Origin: Caldilineaceae bacterium
GTDB taxonomy: Bacteria; Chloroflexota; Anaerolineae; Caldilineales; Caldilineaceae
Length of the DNA: 64,000 nt
Direction: 5' to 3'
Assembly (NCBI GenBank): GCA_022823185.1
Contig: JAJDXQ010000009.1
Span: forward strand, 62,001-126,000
Both the position numbers and the translations under genes were made by a program. Each line of letters begins with the position of its first letter. Position 1 is the first letter of the stretch. The notes under the pieces were generated by a model that saw only the letters and a list, made by a program, of their open reading frames with translations, had not been told where the DNA came from and made no database searches. Shown here in pieces: positions 17,920-27,928 of this stretch.

Positions 17920-18789
17920 ATGAATACTGTGATTTCCTCCGCCAAGCAAACTGTCGTCATCGGTCCCGAACATCCCTTTGTAATCATCGGCGAGAGAATC
18001 AACCCCACTGGCCGCAAGATCCTGACCAAGCAGATGATCGACCGCAACATGAGCATGGTCTGTCGCGATGCCCGCCGCCAGGTTGATGCCCATGCCCACG
18101 TCCTTGATGTAAACGCCGGCGTCCCTGTCGATGGCGTCGAACCGGAGATCCTCCGGCAGGCGATTCAGGCCGTCCAGGAAACTGTCGACGTGCCGATCTC
18201 CATCGACTCCTCGGTTGTCGCTGCGCTGGAGGAGGGGCTCTCTGTCTATGAGGGCAAGGCCCTTGTCAATTCAGTTACCTACGAGGATGAGCGGCTCGAA
18301 ACCGTGTTGCCGCTGGTAAAAAAATACGGCGCCGCTGTCGTCGGTGTTGCCAATGACGATACCGGCATTTCAAACGACCCGCACGAGAGGCTTCGCATCG
18401 CCACGCGTATCGTCGAACGCGCCGCGGACCATGGCATCCCGGCCGAAGACGTGGTGATCGATCCGCTCGCCCTCACCGTCAGCGCCGATGACAACGCCGC
18501 TCTCGTCACGCTTGAAACGATCCGTCTCATCCGCGAAAACCTGGGCGTCAACATGACCTGCGGCGCCAGCAACATCTCCTTCGGCCTGCCCTGGCGATCG
18601 ACCGTCAACGCGGCCTTTCTGTCGATGGCGATTGCCGCCGGCCTGACGTCGGCTATCACCAACCCGCTTGAAGCCGAAATCCGACACACCATCTACGCAG
18701 CCGACCTGCTCATGGGGCACGATGCCTATGCGGGAAACCTGATCCAGGCATTCCGATCGGAACGAAAGCGCCAGCAGACCTCGAATTAG
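17920..18789 (+). CDS. Methyltetrahydrofolate:corrinoid methyltransferase (pterin-binding domain)
   Basis: A 289-aa DHPS-like TIM barrel. 'IIGERINPTGRK' near residue 23, 'VLDVNAG' near 62, 'PISIDSS' near 90 and 'CGASNISFGLP' near 215 match AcsE/MtgA-type methyltransferases that pass methyl groups between corrinoid protein and tetrahydrofolate. It lies 6 bases after the corrinoid gene and completes a route from unknown methyl donor to methyl-THF or the reverse. ATG 17920 lacks a strong ribosome site; coupling is likely. Confidence 0.9.
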   Translation: MNTVISSAKQTVVIGPEHPFVIIGERINPTGRKILTKQMIDRNMSMVCRDARRQVDAHAHVLDVNAGVPVDGVEPEILRQAIQAVQETVDVPISIDSSVVAALEEGLSVYEGKALVNSVTYEDERLETVLPLVKKYGAAVVGVANDDTGISNDPHERLRIATRIVERAADHGIPAEDVVIDPLALTVSADDNAALVTLETIRLIRENLGVNMTCGASNISFGLPWRSTVNAAFLSMAIAAGLTSAITNPLEAEIRHTIYAADLLMGHDAYAGNLIQAFRSERKRQQTSN

Positions 18790-18832
18790 CGCTCGCTCCC
18801 ATCCTTACGGAAACGCATAGGCGATTGCTTCC

Positions 18833-20749
18833 ATGACAAACCCAGTGCCCGCCAGTACCGCAAAGGTCTCCATCGAGTTCCGCCCCCACGACAAAGTAAC
18901 TCGCGTTCCTCCCGGAATGACGATCTTCAACGCCGCAAACTGGATCGGCCTGCCCATCGACAGCACATGCGGCGCCAAGGGAACATGCGGCAAATGCAAG
19001 GTCCGCATACTTCACGGCCACAACGGAGCCACGGCAGCCGACCGCAGAATCTTCACTGAGAAGGAACTGGCCGACGGCTGGCGCCTTTCCTGCCGCAGCG
19101 AGGCCAACGCCGACGTCGTCTGCCACGTGCCGCGTCTGATGGGCAACCCCAAGGCCGCGCTGATGGGCTTCGACCGCCACGTCATCCTCAATGCCAACGT
19201 TCACAAGATCCCGCTTATTCTCACCCCGCCCTCGCTGGAAGACCAGCGCAGCGACTTCAGCCGCATTCGCGATGCGCTCGAACCTGAAGGCTACGCAGTC
19301 GAAGCCTCGCTGAACCTGTTGCGCCAGCTGCCGGCAGTCCTGCGCCGCCACCAGTGGCACGTTACCGCCGTGGTGGCCGGGCACGAACTGGTCAGCGTCG
19401 AAGGCGGCGATACAAGCGACCGCGCATTTGGGCTCGCGTTCGATATTGGGACAACGACCGTGGTCGGCATGCTGATCGACCTGAACAGCGGCGCACCCGT
19501 GGCAGTGCGGTCCGCCCTCAATGGCCAGGCCGTGCAGGGGGCCGACGTCATCTCGCGAATCAGCTACACCATGCTCAACGAGGACGGCCTGTCCGAGCTG
19601 AATCGCGTCATTCTGAGCACGCTGAACGGCCTCATCGCGGAGCTCCTCGTGGAAGGGCAGGTTGCCCCCCATGAAGTGTATGAAGTCGTAACCGCCGGCA
19701 ACGCAACCATGCAACACCTCCTGCTCGGCGTCGACCCCGAAGCGATTGGTCTCGAACCCTTCATCCCTGCCGTCGAAGAGATGGTGCAGGCTTCGGCCCA
19801 GGAAGTGGGTCTGGACATTCTGCCCCAGGCGCAGATTCACTGCCTCCCCTATCTCGGCGCTTACGTCGGAGCCGATCTCGTGGCAGGCCTGCTGGCCACC
19901 GGCCTCGCCCAGAATGAGGGCGTCCGGCTCCTTGTTGACGTTGGCACCAATGGCGAAATCATCCTGGGCTCCGCCGCGCGGACCGTCGCAACGGCAGCGC
20001 CCGCTGGGCCCGCGTTCGAAGGCGCCCAGATTCAGGACGGCATGCGCGCCAGTGACGGCGCGATCGAGGCCGTCACCATTCATTCGGATCGGTTGGCGCT
20101 TCAGGTAATTGGGGATGTGCCGCCCATCGGCCTCTGCGGCTCAGGGCTCCTGGATGCGGTGGCTCAACTGCGATTGACCGGGCTCATGCTGCCCTCGGGA
20201 AGATTCGTGCAGGCGGAGGATGCCGCCGCCATGGTCGCGCCGGAACTGGCGCAGCGCATCATCACCGACGAACAGGGCCGGCGCTCCTTTGTCCTGGCCT
20301 GGCCTGAAGAGTCAGGTAGCGGGAAGGCCATCGTCCTCACCCAACGCGACGTGCGAGAACTTCAGTTTGCCAAGGGTTCAATTGCCGGCGGCATCGAGGT
20401 CGTCATGCAGGAGCTTGGCGTCTCTTCCGAAGACCTTGAAGAAATCTTCCTGGCAGGATCATTTGGCAGCTACATCAATCCGCAGAGCGCCCGCATCATC
20501 GGCCTCGTCCCGCCCGTGCCTGTCGAGCGCATCAAAGCCGTCGGCAACGCCGCCGGAGAAGGCGCAAAAATCGCGCTACTATCCTTCCGCGAACGCCAGG
20601 TCGCGCGGTCGCTTCCCCAAATTGTGGAGTATCACGAACTGTCCGGGCGGGGAGACTTCAACGACTCCTTCCTGGCCGTGCTTCAATTTCCCGAATTGGA
20701 TTCGCTCGGCCTGGAGAGCGCCGCGGCCGTAGAAGCTGAAGGCCCTTAG
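18833..20749 (+). CDS. Corrinoid-activating Fe-S ATPase (RACE, DUF4445 type)
   Basis: A 638-aa protein. The N-terminal ferredoxin-like domain has plant-type [2Fe-2S] ligands C46, C52, C55 and C87. A linker (~100-195) follows, then an ASKHA-fold domain (~200-620) with phosphate motifs 'FDIGTTTVVGMLIDL' and 'LLVDVGTNGEIILG'. These enzymes use ATP and low-potential electrons to reduce inactive Co(II) corrinoid to Co(I). It is the last gene of the module, 43 bases after the pterin-type methyltransferase. Its presence argues that the module works as a true corrinoid methyl-transfer system. Confidence 0.92.
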   Translation: MTNPVPASTAKVSIEFRPHDKVTRVPPGMTIFNAANWIGLPIDSTCGAKGTCGKCKVRILHGHNGATAADRRIFTEKELADGWRLSCRSEANADVVCHVPRLMGNPKAALMGFDRHVILNANVHKIPLILTPPSLEDQRSDFSRIRDALEPEGYAVEASLNLLRQLPAVLRRHQWHVTAVVAGHELVSVEGGDTSDRAFGLAFDIGTTTVVGMLIDLNSGAPVAVRSALNGQAVQGADVISRISYTMLNEDGLSELNRVILSTLNGLIAELLVEGQVAPHEVYEVVTAGNATMQHLLLGVDPEAIGLEPFIPAVEEMVQASAQEVGLDILPQAQIHCLPYLGAYVGADLVAGLLATGLAQNEGVRLLVDVGTNGEIILGSAARTVATAAPAGPAFEGAQIQDGMRASDGAIEAVTIHSDRLALQVIGDVPPIGLCGSGLLDAVAQLRLTGLMLPSGRFVQAEDAAAMVAPELAQRIITDEQGRRSFVLAWPEESGSGKAIVLTQRDVRELQFAKGSIAGGIEVVMQELGVSSEDLEEIFLAGSFGSYINPQSARIIGLVPPVPVERIKAVGNAAGEGAKIALLSFRERQVARSLPQIVEYHELSGRGDFNDSFLAVLQFPELDSLGLESAAAVEAEGP

Positions 20750-20760
20750 ACAGACCGGGC

Positions 20761-21759
20761 TCAACCCTCGCTGGTCAAGCGGCAGTTGCCTCGGTCCAGT
20801 ACTTCCGCGTTCACAAGCGTTTTGGGCACTTCCCCGCGCAGAACAGTGACCACATTCTGCGCAGCTTTTCGAGCCAGCTCTGCAGTAGCCTCTACCGAAT
20901 AGAAAGCGGCATGCGGCGTAACGATCACATTTTCCAGCGCCAGCAATGGGTTGTCCGCGGCCGGAGGCTCCGGATCGGTCACGTCGAGCGCGGCGCCGGC
21001 AATGGCTCCATCCCGGAGCCCGCGAATGAGCGCCTCCTCGTCGATGACGCCGCCCCGGCTTGTGTTGATCAATAACGCCGAATCCTTCATCTGGGAGAGC
21101 GCCTTGTCGTCAATGAGATGGGACGTCTCCTCAGTGAGCGGACAGTGGATCGATACATAATCTGACGCGGCCAGCATCTCAGAAAGGTCGTTGGTTACCT
21201 CAACGCCGTCAGGCGCATCCTCAGCTTTCAGACGGGGCGTATACGCGATTACCCGCAGCCCAAACCCAACTGCCTTCGGAACCAGCGCGCGCGCGATATT
21301 CCCAAAGCCGATCAGCCCCAGTGTCTGGCCCCGCACGCGCGGGATCGGGCGGGGCGTCTCTCGCGTCCATCCGCTGCGATCCGGTGTCCGCGCCAGAGGC
21401 AACAGTTGACGCGCGGTTGCCAGCAACAGGGCCATCACATGGTCCGACACCTCTTCAAGGCAAAAGTCGGGAACATTCGTTACCAGCATCCCATGTTCGG
21501 TTGCCCGCCCAATCGGAATGTTGTCCAGCCCGATGCCATAGCGGCTGACCACCTTGCACCTCGGCGCGATGTCCAGCGCCTCGGCAGGCACATCCTTCCA
21601 GCACGTCAGGATGGCGTCCGCCTCAGGAGCCAAGGCAATGATCTCGCCGGGCGTTCCCTCCCCGGCCACCATGATCTCGCCCCCGACCGCACCCAACACC
21701 TCCTTTTCAATATCAAGGTCCGGCCATGCGTAGTCAGTTATCAGTATTCGGAAAGTCAT
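20761..21759 (-). CDS. D-isomer-specific 2-hydroxyacid dehydrogenase
   Basis: A 332-aa enzyme of the phosphoglycerate dehydrogenase/CtBP superfamily. It has 'SRYGIGLDNI' (substrate loop), the NAD-binding GxGxxx variant 'GLIGFGNIARAL' near residue 150, the Arg-containing 'LINTSRGGVIDEEAL', the Glu site 'DVTDPEPP' and the catalytic His in 'VTPHAAF'. It reduces 2-oxoacids or oxidises D-2-hydroxyacids in the cytoplasm. It converges with the activase gene, 11 bases away, and lies 89 bases downstream of the GMC oxidoreductase on the same strand. Substrate not predictable. Confidence 0.9.
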   Translation of the reverse strand: MTFRILITDYAWPDLDIEKEVLGAVGGEIMVAGEGTPGEIIALAPEADAILTCWKDVPAEALDIAPRCKVVSRYGIGLDNIPIGRATEHGMLVTNVPDFCLEEVSDHVMALLLATARQLLPLARTPDRSGWTRETPRPIPRVRGQTLGLIGFGNIARALVPKAVGFGLRVIAYTPRLKAEDAPDGVEVTNDLSEMLAASDYVSIHCPLTEETSHLIDDKALSQMKDSALLINTSRGGVIDEEALIRGLRDGAIAGAALDVTDPEPPAADNPLLALENVIVTPHAAFYSVEATAELARKAAQNVVTVLRGEVPKTLVNAEVLDRGNCRLTSEG

Positions 21760-21848
21760 ATCCGCGGCTCCGATCCGTTCCTGAATGAATCCTCTTCAAC
21801 CAATGGGTCGCGGCGCCAGATGTTCACGTTCTGCCCTGTGGCAGTTCC

Positions 21849-23387
21849 CTAACTGACTTCTGCCTTCCCCGCCATCTCCGCTGCGATCTTCTCCGCCATC
21901 ATCATGACGGTAGCGTTTATGTTGGCGCGCACACTGTCCGGCATCAGAGAGGCGTCCACAACCCGCAGCCCGTCGATGCCGTGTACGCGGCCGCTTTGGT
22001 CCGCAACCGCCAGCCTGTCAGAGGCCGGCCCCATCTTGCAGGTGCTGGACGTGTGGTGGCCCGTGTCCGCATTTGCCAGTATCCAGCTATCCAGCGCCGC
22101 GTCATCGTCCATCGCCTCTCCCGGGCCGTCCAGTACGTCCCCGCATAGGCTGCGAAATGCCGCGTGTTCCTCTACGAGCTCAGTGCAAAGCCGGATCCCT
22201 TCTCGCTGGCGCGCCCGATCAAACGGTTCTTCAAAATAGCGATAGTCGAGCAGCGGCTGGTCCCCCGCTTCGGCGCTGCGAAGCCGCAGCTTGCCCTGCC
22301 CGACCGCCAGATTCAGGGTCGGGCGCACGAACAGATGGGCACCGATGGCATCGGCATGTTCAGGCACGGCCGCGATGTAAATGATCATGTCGTTTGTCAA
22401 GTCCGATTCGTCCGCCGTATAGCGCAGACAAGCCTGGTGCCAGTGGAATCGGTCCGTAGGCTCAAACTGCAACGCCCAGCGCAGATTTACCGTCGGGTGG
22501 TCCCGCATATTTTCCCCAACTCCCGGAAGATCATGACTGACTTCCACCCCGATTTCCCGCAGGTGCTGCGCCGGTCCGATTCCGGAAAGCATCAGGATCT
22601 GCGGCGTGCCAATCCCGCCCGCGCAGAGTACGATTTCGTCGGCGTAATACTGTTCCACCTTTCCATCGCGTGCCGCCTCCACACCCACTGCTCTTCCCCT
22701 CTCCAATAGAACCCTGAGCGTCGTACAGTTTGAAAGGATACGCAAGTTAGGACGGTTGCGCGCTTGCGCCAGGTAGGTCACGGCAGTGCTCTGACGCACG
22801 CCATCAATGTTGTTGAGAGGAAATGGGCCGATACCCGTGGATTGCGGCAGGTTGGCATCGGGGCATTCAGGGAATCCGGCCTGTCGGCACGCATCGGCCC
22901 AGGCCAGTTGGTCCGGGCCCCACTCTTCCTTCGGGTACCGACGCACCCCTATTGGACCATCCTCCCCATGGTATTCCGCCCTGCCAAAATCATGGTCGTT
23001 TTCCAACTTGCAGTAGTAAGGCAATACCTGCTCGAAACGCCACCGGTCGTTGCCCATGGCGGCCCAGGCCGCAAAGTCCTCTGGAATGCCCCGCAGAAAG
23101 ATCTGCGCGTTGACCGCGCTGGATCCACCCACTACACGGCCGCGCGGGACCGGCATGTCCACCCTTATCGGAGTCGCTCGACCGTCGAAACCCCAATCGT
23201 GGCTCTTCGCTATGATGCCGGAACTTGTGCCGAATCCCAGGCGTATGTCCTCCGGCAAGCTGTCTCCCGTCGGGTAGTCCGGCCCTGCTTCCAACAGCAT
23301 CACCTCACGGGAGGCATCCTCGGTCAGCCGCGCCGCGAGGATGTTGCCAGCCGAGCCGGCGCCAACAATCAAAGTGTCACATGTCAC
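21849..23387 (-). CDS. GMC family FAD-dependent oxidoreductase (choline dehydrogenase-like)
   Basis: A 512-aa glucose-methanol-choline oxidoreductase. The FAD motif 'LIVGAGSAGNILAARL' begins at residue ~6 and is followed by 'LLEAGPDY'. GMC signature 1 ('PRGRVVGGSSAVNAQIFLRG') and signature 2 ('GGIGTPQILMLSGIGP') are intact. The C-terminal 'HHTSSTCKMG' carries the catalytic His region. GTG 23387 is chosen because the flavin motif should sit at the extreme N-terminus and GGAGGAG lies 10 bases upstream; a frame with no homology extends further. It oxidises an alcohol or sugar, unidentified. Confidence 0.9.
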   Translation of the reverse strand: MTCDTLIVGAGSAGNILAARLTEDASREVMLLEAGPDYPTGDSLPEDIRLGFGTSSGIIAKSHDWGFDGRATPIRVDMPVPRGRVVGGSSAVNAQIFLRGIPEDFAAWAAMGNDRWRFEQVLPYYCKLENDHDFGRAEYHGEDGPIGVRRYPKEEWGPDQLAWADACRQAGFPECPDANLPQSTGIGPFPLNNIDGVRQSTAVTYLAQARNRPNLRILSNCTTLRVLLERGRAVGVEAARDGKVEQYYADEIVLCAGGIGTPQILMLSGIGPAQHLREIGVEVSHDLPGVGENMRDHPTVNLRWALQFEPTDRFHWHQACLRYTADESDLTNDMIIYIAAVPEHADAIGAHLFVRPTLNLAVGQGKLRLRSAEAGDQPLLDYRYFEEPFDRARQREGIRLCTELVEEHAAFRSLCGDVLDGPGEAMDDDAALDSWILANADTGHHTSSTCKMGPASDRLAVADQSGRVHGIDGLRVVDASLMPDSVRANINATVMMMAEKIAAEMAGKAEVS

Positions 23388-23646
23388 GACCGAAAATCTC
23401 CTCCGAATGCACTCCTCATCACCTGGCGTAGCGACAGGCAGGCTACTGGAAGAAGGCCGCGTCCCGTTCGCCATCCCATAAGGCAACCTCGCGCTCCTTC
23501 CCGTACAGCCTACAGTACCCACTTCTATGGCTACGCTTGCGAAAACTCTCCCCAATTCCAGGGCAGCCGCCTGAAGCCCCCCCTGCAGACCCACAGCCAA
23601 TACCGTCTGACTGTACCAGGGAAAGGAGGACAGTTTTCGCTGGATA

Positions 23647-24435
23647 TCAAGTGATCTTCAACAGTTCGTCTCCCTCTTTGCGCTCGCGATACCCACTGAC
23701 CATCAGACCGGGCCGCCCCATGCTCTGGCCATATTCCTGCCTGTTCTGCGGGTCCCGGTATCCCATTCGCACCAACCGGCGGGGATTCTTGGTCTGGTTT
23801 ATGTAAGACCCATGGACCGTGTCGATACAGAACAGAACGACGTCACCCGCCTTGGCCGGAACTGCCACCGTATCCTCCAGGTGGTACTCATTTGTGGGCA
23901 AATGAGGCGAGCAGGGACCCTCCTCGGTTTCCGTGATGTGTTCAAGATGGCCCATCTTGTGAGACCCGTCCAGAAAGCGGATCTCGCCGTTTTCGTGGCG
24001 TGTGTCGTCCAAGTGAACAAGCACATCAATGAATCGACCATCCTGATGACCGTAAAACGGGTTGTCCTGATGCATTGGGAACGGCTGCCCCGTCTGAGGC
24101 GGCTTTATGTGCAAGGTTGTATGATGCAGCTCAACGTTTTCGCCGAGGAGTTGACTAAGCGCTTTGGCCAACCTCGGATTCGTGGCCGCCCGCATCCAGG
24201 CAACAGAATAAAAGTGTAAGTCATGCATCGCCGTCAACTTGGACTGCTTCTCTGTCTCCGGGTCCATATAGGCCAGGCGCCAAGGCCCGGTCCAACCGGG
24301 GCTTGTAAACGCCCAATCGGCGACGAGTCGGTCCATTTCATCCGAGAGCTCCTGTGTTTCCTCAGGCGTGAATACCTCTGGAATGCGCAAGTAGCCATGT
24401 TCGTGATAGAAGTCGACCTGTTCCTGTGTGAGCAT
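23647..24435 (-). CDS. Phytanoyl-CoA dioxygenase (PhyH) family protein
   Basis: A 262-aa Fe(II)/2-oxoglutarate dioxygenase. The iron ligands are H122/D124 ('MHQDNPF') and H208 ('DTVHGS'), with R217/R218 nearby as the 2-oxoglutarate anchor. ATG 24435 is preferred over a longer frame because AAGGAG lies 8 bases upstream. Bacterial PhyH proteins hydroxylate diverse small molecules, and several have expanded in such genomes. It precedes the GMC oxidoreductase on the same strand, so the pair could hydroxylate and then oxidise the same substrate; that is inference. Confidence 0.9.
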   Translation of the reverse strand: MLTQEQVDFYHEHGYLRIPEVFTPEETQELSDEMDRLVADWAFTSPGWTGPWRLAYMDPETEKQSKLTAMHDLHFYSVAWMRAATNPRLAKALSQLLGENVELHHTTLHIKPPQTGQPFPMHQDNPFYGHQDGRFIDVLVHLDDTRHENGEIRFLDGSHKMGHLEHITETEEGPCSPHLPTNEYHLEDTVAVPAKAGDVVLFCIDTVHGSYINQTKNPRRLVRMGYRDPQNRQEYGQSMGRPGLMVSGYRERKEGDELLKIT

Positions 24436-24724
24436 TTGGCTGTCTCCTTGAATGGCTTCCTTAAGTCCACCGAATTGAGGGTAGCAAAGCATTGAAGTTT
24501 GACCCGCCCAGTTGAACGGTTGTCCTTTCGCTTTGAAGCGCGAATCGACCCGTCTGCGCCGTCACTTCTCCTTTGCGCCTGCCGGACTTGTGAGCTGCCC
24601 AACCCGGCGCAAACCACCAGAACTTCGTTCACATAAGCTGGCCCTAAGTCTACCCAAACATAAGCGCGACCTGCAACCATGTTCGAATTGGGTAAACGCA
24701 GAACTGGGGACAAAGCCTGGCAGT

Positions 24725-25582
24725 TCAAACTGCGCCATTCGTCCCTTCCAGCGCACGCCGAATGCGGTCTGCGGTTGCCGCGATCAGTGGGTGATCATCC
24801 TGCGGCAGCGCCTCTTCCAGTAGGTTGAAGGTTTCGCAATACAGCAGCAGACCCACCCTAACCTCTTCGCGTAGCGACAATGATTCCCCGCCGGCCGCCG
24901 TCCCAAAAGCGCGCTGCAACAGCAAGGCCCATCTGGTCTCCGGCCCCACCGCGCCGATCACATCGTCGTAAAACGTGTTGTCGCTGGCAGAAAGCACGCC
25001 CAAGTGAAGGCGCATCACCCAAGCCAGCCCCCAGGACAGTCCGAATCGGGCGTTAAGCAGCCGCCCGGTGTCATTGCGCCGCAGGCCCTCCAGACCTTTG
25101 TGGGCCTCCTCTATCCAGCCGACCAACTCTTTGCTCGCCAGGCGATCTGCCTTTTCCCGGAGTGTCGGCGTCCATTCGAACTGCCGCGCCCTCTCCTGAA
25201 TGGCGGCAAACACGCCGTCTGGGTCCCAGAGCCCCAGCCCGTCGCGCAGGCCGACAATGATGTTGACTGCCTGACCTGGCTCGGTAAACCAGTTCTCAAC
25301 CTGACTCGGCGTGATCGTGCTGTGCACAACCAGCCACTGCCGGGACCAGCGCTGGCCTTGTCTGGCCTTGCGGTCGGCTGCCCTCTCCGCAGACCCCCCG
25401 TCGTCGATGAGAATACTGCGCGCCTCCTCCTCCCGCTTGTCGTCATTGACAAAGCGCGCAATGTCTACGTCGCTATGCGGTCCTGCATCGCCGCGGGCAT
25501 AGCTTCCCAGCAGAGCGAATGCAACCGTTTCCGGGGTCGTCCATTCATCAATGTGTGAAGATAGATCAGGCAGGCGTTCCAT
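24725..25582 (-). CDS. Nucleotidyltransferase domain protein
   Basis: A 285-aa protein with the DNA polymerase beta-superfamily signature 'LGSYARGDAGPHSDVDIA' near residues 24-42 (GS...DxD), the metal-binding core of MNT/aminoglycoside-type nucleotidyltransferases. A mostly helical C-terminal half (~150-285) resembles the bundles fused to such domains. It starts 11 bases after the sulfatase gene and is the last gene of that minus-strand run. Target (small molecule, protein or tRNA) unknown. No HEPN partner is visible next to it. Confidence 0.8.
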   Translation of the reverse strand: MERLPDLSSHIDEWTTPETVAFALLGSYARGDAGPHSDVDIARFVNDDKREEEARSILIDDGGSAERAADRKARQGQRWSRQWLVVHSTITPSQVENWFTEPGQAVNIIVGLRDGLGLWDPDGVFAAIQERARQFEWTPTLREKADRLASKELVGWIEEAHKGLEGLRRNDTGRLLNARFGLSWGLAWVMRLHLGVLSASDNTFYDDVIGAVGPETRWALLLQRAFGTAAGGESLSLREEVRVGLLLYCETFNLLEEALPQDDHPLIAATADRIRRALEGTNGAV

Positions 25583-25593
25583 GGCGCAACCAC

Positions 25594-27018
25594 TTATGCT
25601 TCGTGGCGGCGGACCAGATCCGGCCAGATGGGCGCCAGCGCGCCCTTCGTGTAGGTTTCCCCTACGTCCAGTACTGGTCCCTCTGCAGGGACGCCGTGCT
25701 CGATCAAGACATCAAAATAGGGTTCCCGGCTGTCCGCCAGAAGCTGCAGCAGCTTTGCCCGCATCGCCCCGCAATTCTCTGAGTCGCTGTCAGCCAGGTT
25801 GTTCATCTCAAAGGGGTCGCTCTCCAGATCATAGAGCAGTTCATGCCCCGTCTCGTAGAATGCGTACTTCCATCTCGTCGTAACCAGCCCGCGCCAGTCC
25901 AGAAAGTCCAGGTTCCAACGTGGGTTGCCCGACATCTCGATCAACACTGCATCAGGTCCCGCAAAGTCCTGTTGTCCCCGCAGCGCATCGCTGAAATCAA
26001 CACCTTGGCAATGTTCCGGTATGTCCAGCCCCAGCAAGCCCAGCGTCGTCGGCAGCAAATCGACCAGGCTGAACAGCAGTCCGTCCCGTCGGCCCTGCGC
26101 CGGGATCTGTTCAGGCCAGTGGAATACGGCCGGAATCCGCACCGAGTTCTCGTGAGGATTCTCCTTTCGATTGATCGCCCCGCGCGTTCCCATATAGTCG
26201 CCGTGGTCCGAAAAATAGACCGTCAACCTGTCATCCTGGAAGGCAGGCAGGCCGTCCAGGGCTTCGCGCAGCCGGCCTATATTCCAATCCAGGTTTTCGA
26301 TCATCGCGTAGTAGGTCGCCAGCTGCGCTCGCATCTCCTCCGAGTCGGCAAAGCTGGGCGGCGAATCCAGCGCCGCAGGATCAAATCGCTTAAACGCCTC
26401 CGGAGCCTCCAGCGGGAAGTGGGGCGGTTCAACACTGAGAACCAGGAAAAGCGGCTCCTCACGGTCGTAGGACGCCAGGTATTCTATCGCCAGATCAGTG
26501 AGACAGTCGGTCTGATAGCCGTCCATTTTGCGTGGATTGGCCTCGTTTTCGTGATAGTAGATGCTCTTGAACGGCGCGTTGTTTACCTCAAATCCGTACC
26601 AGTCCTGAAAACCCGCCCGATGGTACTCCGGCGTGCGGTGAGGCCAGCGCGTGAACGCCTCCCTTTCCTCCCGCACCAGCGGCGGCTCCTGGTTTCGTAC
26701 GACGCCGCAGTGCCATTTGCCAAAGTATGCCGTGTGGTAGCCCGCGGCCCTCAAGGCTGTGGCCGTGCTCGGCGCGCTCGCCTTGAATACATCAAAGAAG
26801 AACTGCACCGGACCGCAGTGCGCGTGCCGTCCCGAAAAGATCGTGCCCCGTGAAGGCGTGCATATCGGACAGTTGGCATAGGCGCGATCAAAGGAGACCC
26901 CCTCCGCCGCCAGGCGGTCAATGTTGGGCGTCCGCACATTGGCATCGCCCATATGGCTCGTCGCGCCGCCGTAATGCTCATCCGACAGAATGTAGATTAT
27001 GTGTGGTTGACGGGGCAT
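25594..27018 (-). CDS. Cysteine-type sulfatase (alkaline phosphatase superfamily)
   Basis: A 474-aa sulfatase. The catalytic motif C53-T-P-S-R57 in 'CPICTPSRGT' would be matured to formylglycine by a formylglycine-generating enzyme, not present in this window. N-terminal 'ILSDEHYGG' and central 'VYFSDHGDYMGTRG' supply metal ligands. No signal peptide is present, so it is probably cytoplasmic. ATG 27018 is chosen because AAGGAG lies 5 bases upstream; a longer frame has no homology. It follows the isomerase gene closely, suggesting use of sulfated sugars. Specificity unknown. Confidence 0.92.
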   Translation of the reverse strand: MPRQPHIIYILSDEHYGGATSHMGDANVRTPNIDRLAAEGVSFDRAYANCPICTPSRGTIFSGRHAHCGPVQFFFDVFKASAPSTATALRAAGYHTAYFGKWHCGVVRNQEPPLVREEREAFTRWPHRTPEYHRAGFQDWYGFEVNNAPFKSIYYHENEANPRKMDGYQTDCLTDLAIEYLASYDREEPLFLVLSVEPPHFPLEAPEAFKRFDPAALDSPPSFADSEEMRAQLATYYAMIENLDWNIGRLREALDGLPAFQDDRLTVYFSDHGDYMGTRGAINRKENPHENSVRIPAVFHWPEQIPAQGRRDGLLFSLVDLLPTTLGLLGLDIPEHCQGVDFSDALRGQQDFAGPDAVLIEMSGNPRWNLDFLDWRGLVTTRWKYAFYETGHELLYDLESDPFEMNNLADSDSENCGAMRAKLLQLLADSREPYFDVLIEHGVPAEGPVLDVGETYTKGALAPIWPDLVRRHEA

Positions 27019-27104
27019 GTCAGCTCCTTGGCAGGACGAAGTGCATTGTGAGTTGGACCTGGTTGCTACGACACGCCCGCCCGTCCCCGGGCCGGCGCGG
27101 GGAC

Positions 27105-27881
27105 TCATACGTTACACAGTTCAAACGCCTGCCGCAGCGACGCAACGACATCGCCACGCGGCCGGAACTCATGGCCCACATAGCCCTCGTAGCCGGCTTT
27201 GCTGAGCGCACGGCAAATGCCTCTGTAGTTAAGCTCCTGGCTGTCGTCCAATTCGTTCCGGCCGGGGTTGCCTGCGGTATGTATGTGGCCGATGGCATCC
27301 AGGTTTTCCGTCATCGTCCGGATCACGTCACCTTCCATAATCTGCATATGGTAGATGTCGTACAGCAGCTTAACATTCGGACTATTCACCTGCTCCAGTA
27401 CCGCCAGCCCCCAGGCGCTATGGTCGCACTGGTATCCGGCATGGTCCACTTTCGAGTTCAACAGCTCAAGATTTAGATTGACGCCTTTCGCCTCGGCATA
27501 GGGCGCCGCCCGGCGCAAACCTGCTGCCGTATTGGCAATGGCCTCCTGCTCTCCTACTCCCGGTACGCCGTTGCCGCTGAAACAGATCAGTCCCGTTACG
27601 CCGTGCGCAGCCGCGACGTCGATCGACTCGCGCAGCTCTGCCTCGATGCGATCATGATTGGCGGCATTGTTCAGCCCGTCCGGCAGTGAGTCGTGGCCGC
27701 CCATGCTGACCACCCGCAGACCGCGGCCTGCCGCCGACTCGCACAAATCGGCAAAGTCGTCGCCCCTTCCCCAAATCTCAACGGCCGGGAAACCAATCCC
27801 CGCGATTTCGCCCAGCAGTTCGTCACGTGTTAAAGCGCCCAGAGGAAAAATCGGTATGCAGACTGACTGTTTTACGGGCAT
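27105..27881 (-). CDS. Hydroxypyruvate isomerase-like TIM-barrel protein
   Basis: A 258-aa xylose-isomerase-like TIM barrel. 'LNLELLNSKVDH' near residue 137, 'LLYDIYHMQIMEGD' near 172 and a C-terminal 'YVGHEF' provide the Glu/Asp/His/Glu metal site of the Hyi/sugar-isomerase group. It may interconvert hydroxypyruvate and tartronate semialdehyde, or epimerise a ketose. AGGAGAG precedes ATG 27881. It lies between hisG and the sulfatase in one minus-strand series. Confidence 0.83.
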   Translation of the reverse strand: MPVKQSVCIPIFPLGALTRDELLGEIAGIGFPAVEIWGRGDDFADLCESAAGRGLRVVSMGGHDSLPDGLNNAANHDRIEAELRESIDVAAAHGVTGLICFSGNGVPGVGEQEAIANTAAGLRRAAPYAEAKGVNLNLELLNSKVDHAGYQCDHSAWGLAVLEQVNSPNVKLLYDIYHMQIMEGDVIRTMTENLDAIGHIHTAGNPGRNELDDSQELNYRGICRALSKAGYEGYVGHEFRPRGDVVASLRQAFELCNV

Positions 27882-27928
27882 TTTTTTCTCTCCTCGCCAT
27901 CGGGACCAGATGCAATCTTGCGGACCGG

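Noticed and set aside
18710..20083. A 457-codon minus-strand frame opposite the activase gene
   Set aside because: Same antisense artefact; no motifs and no ribosome site.
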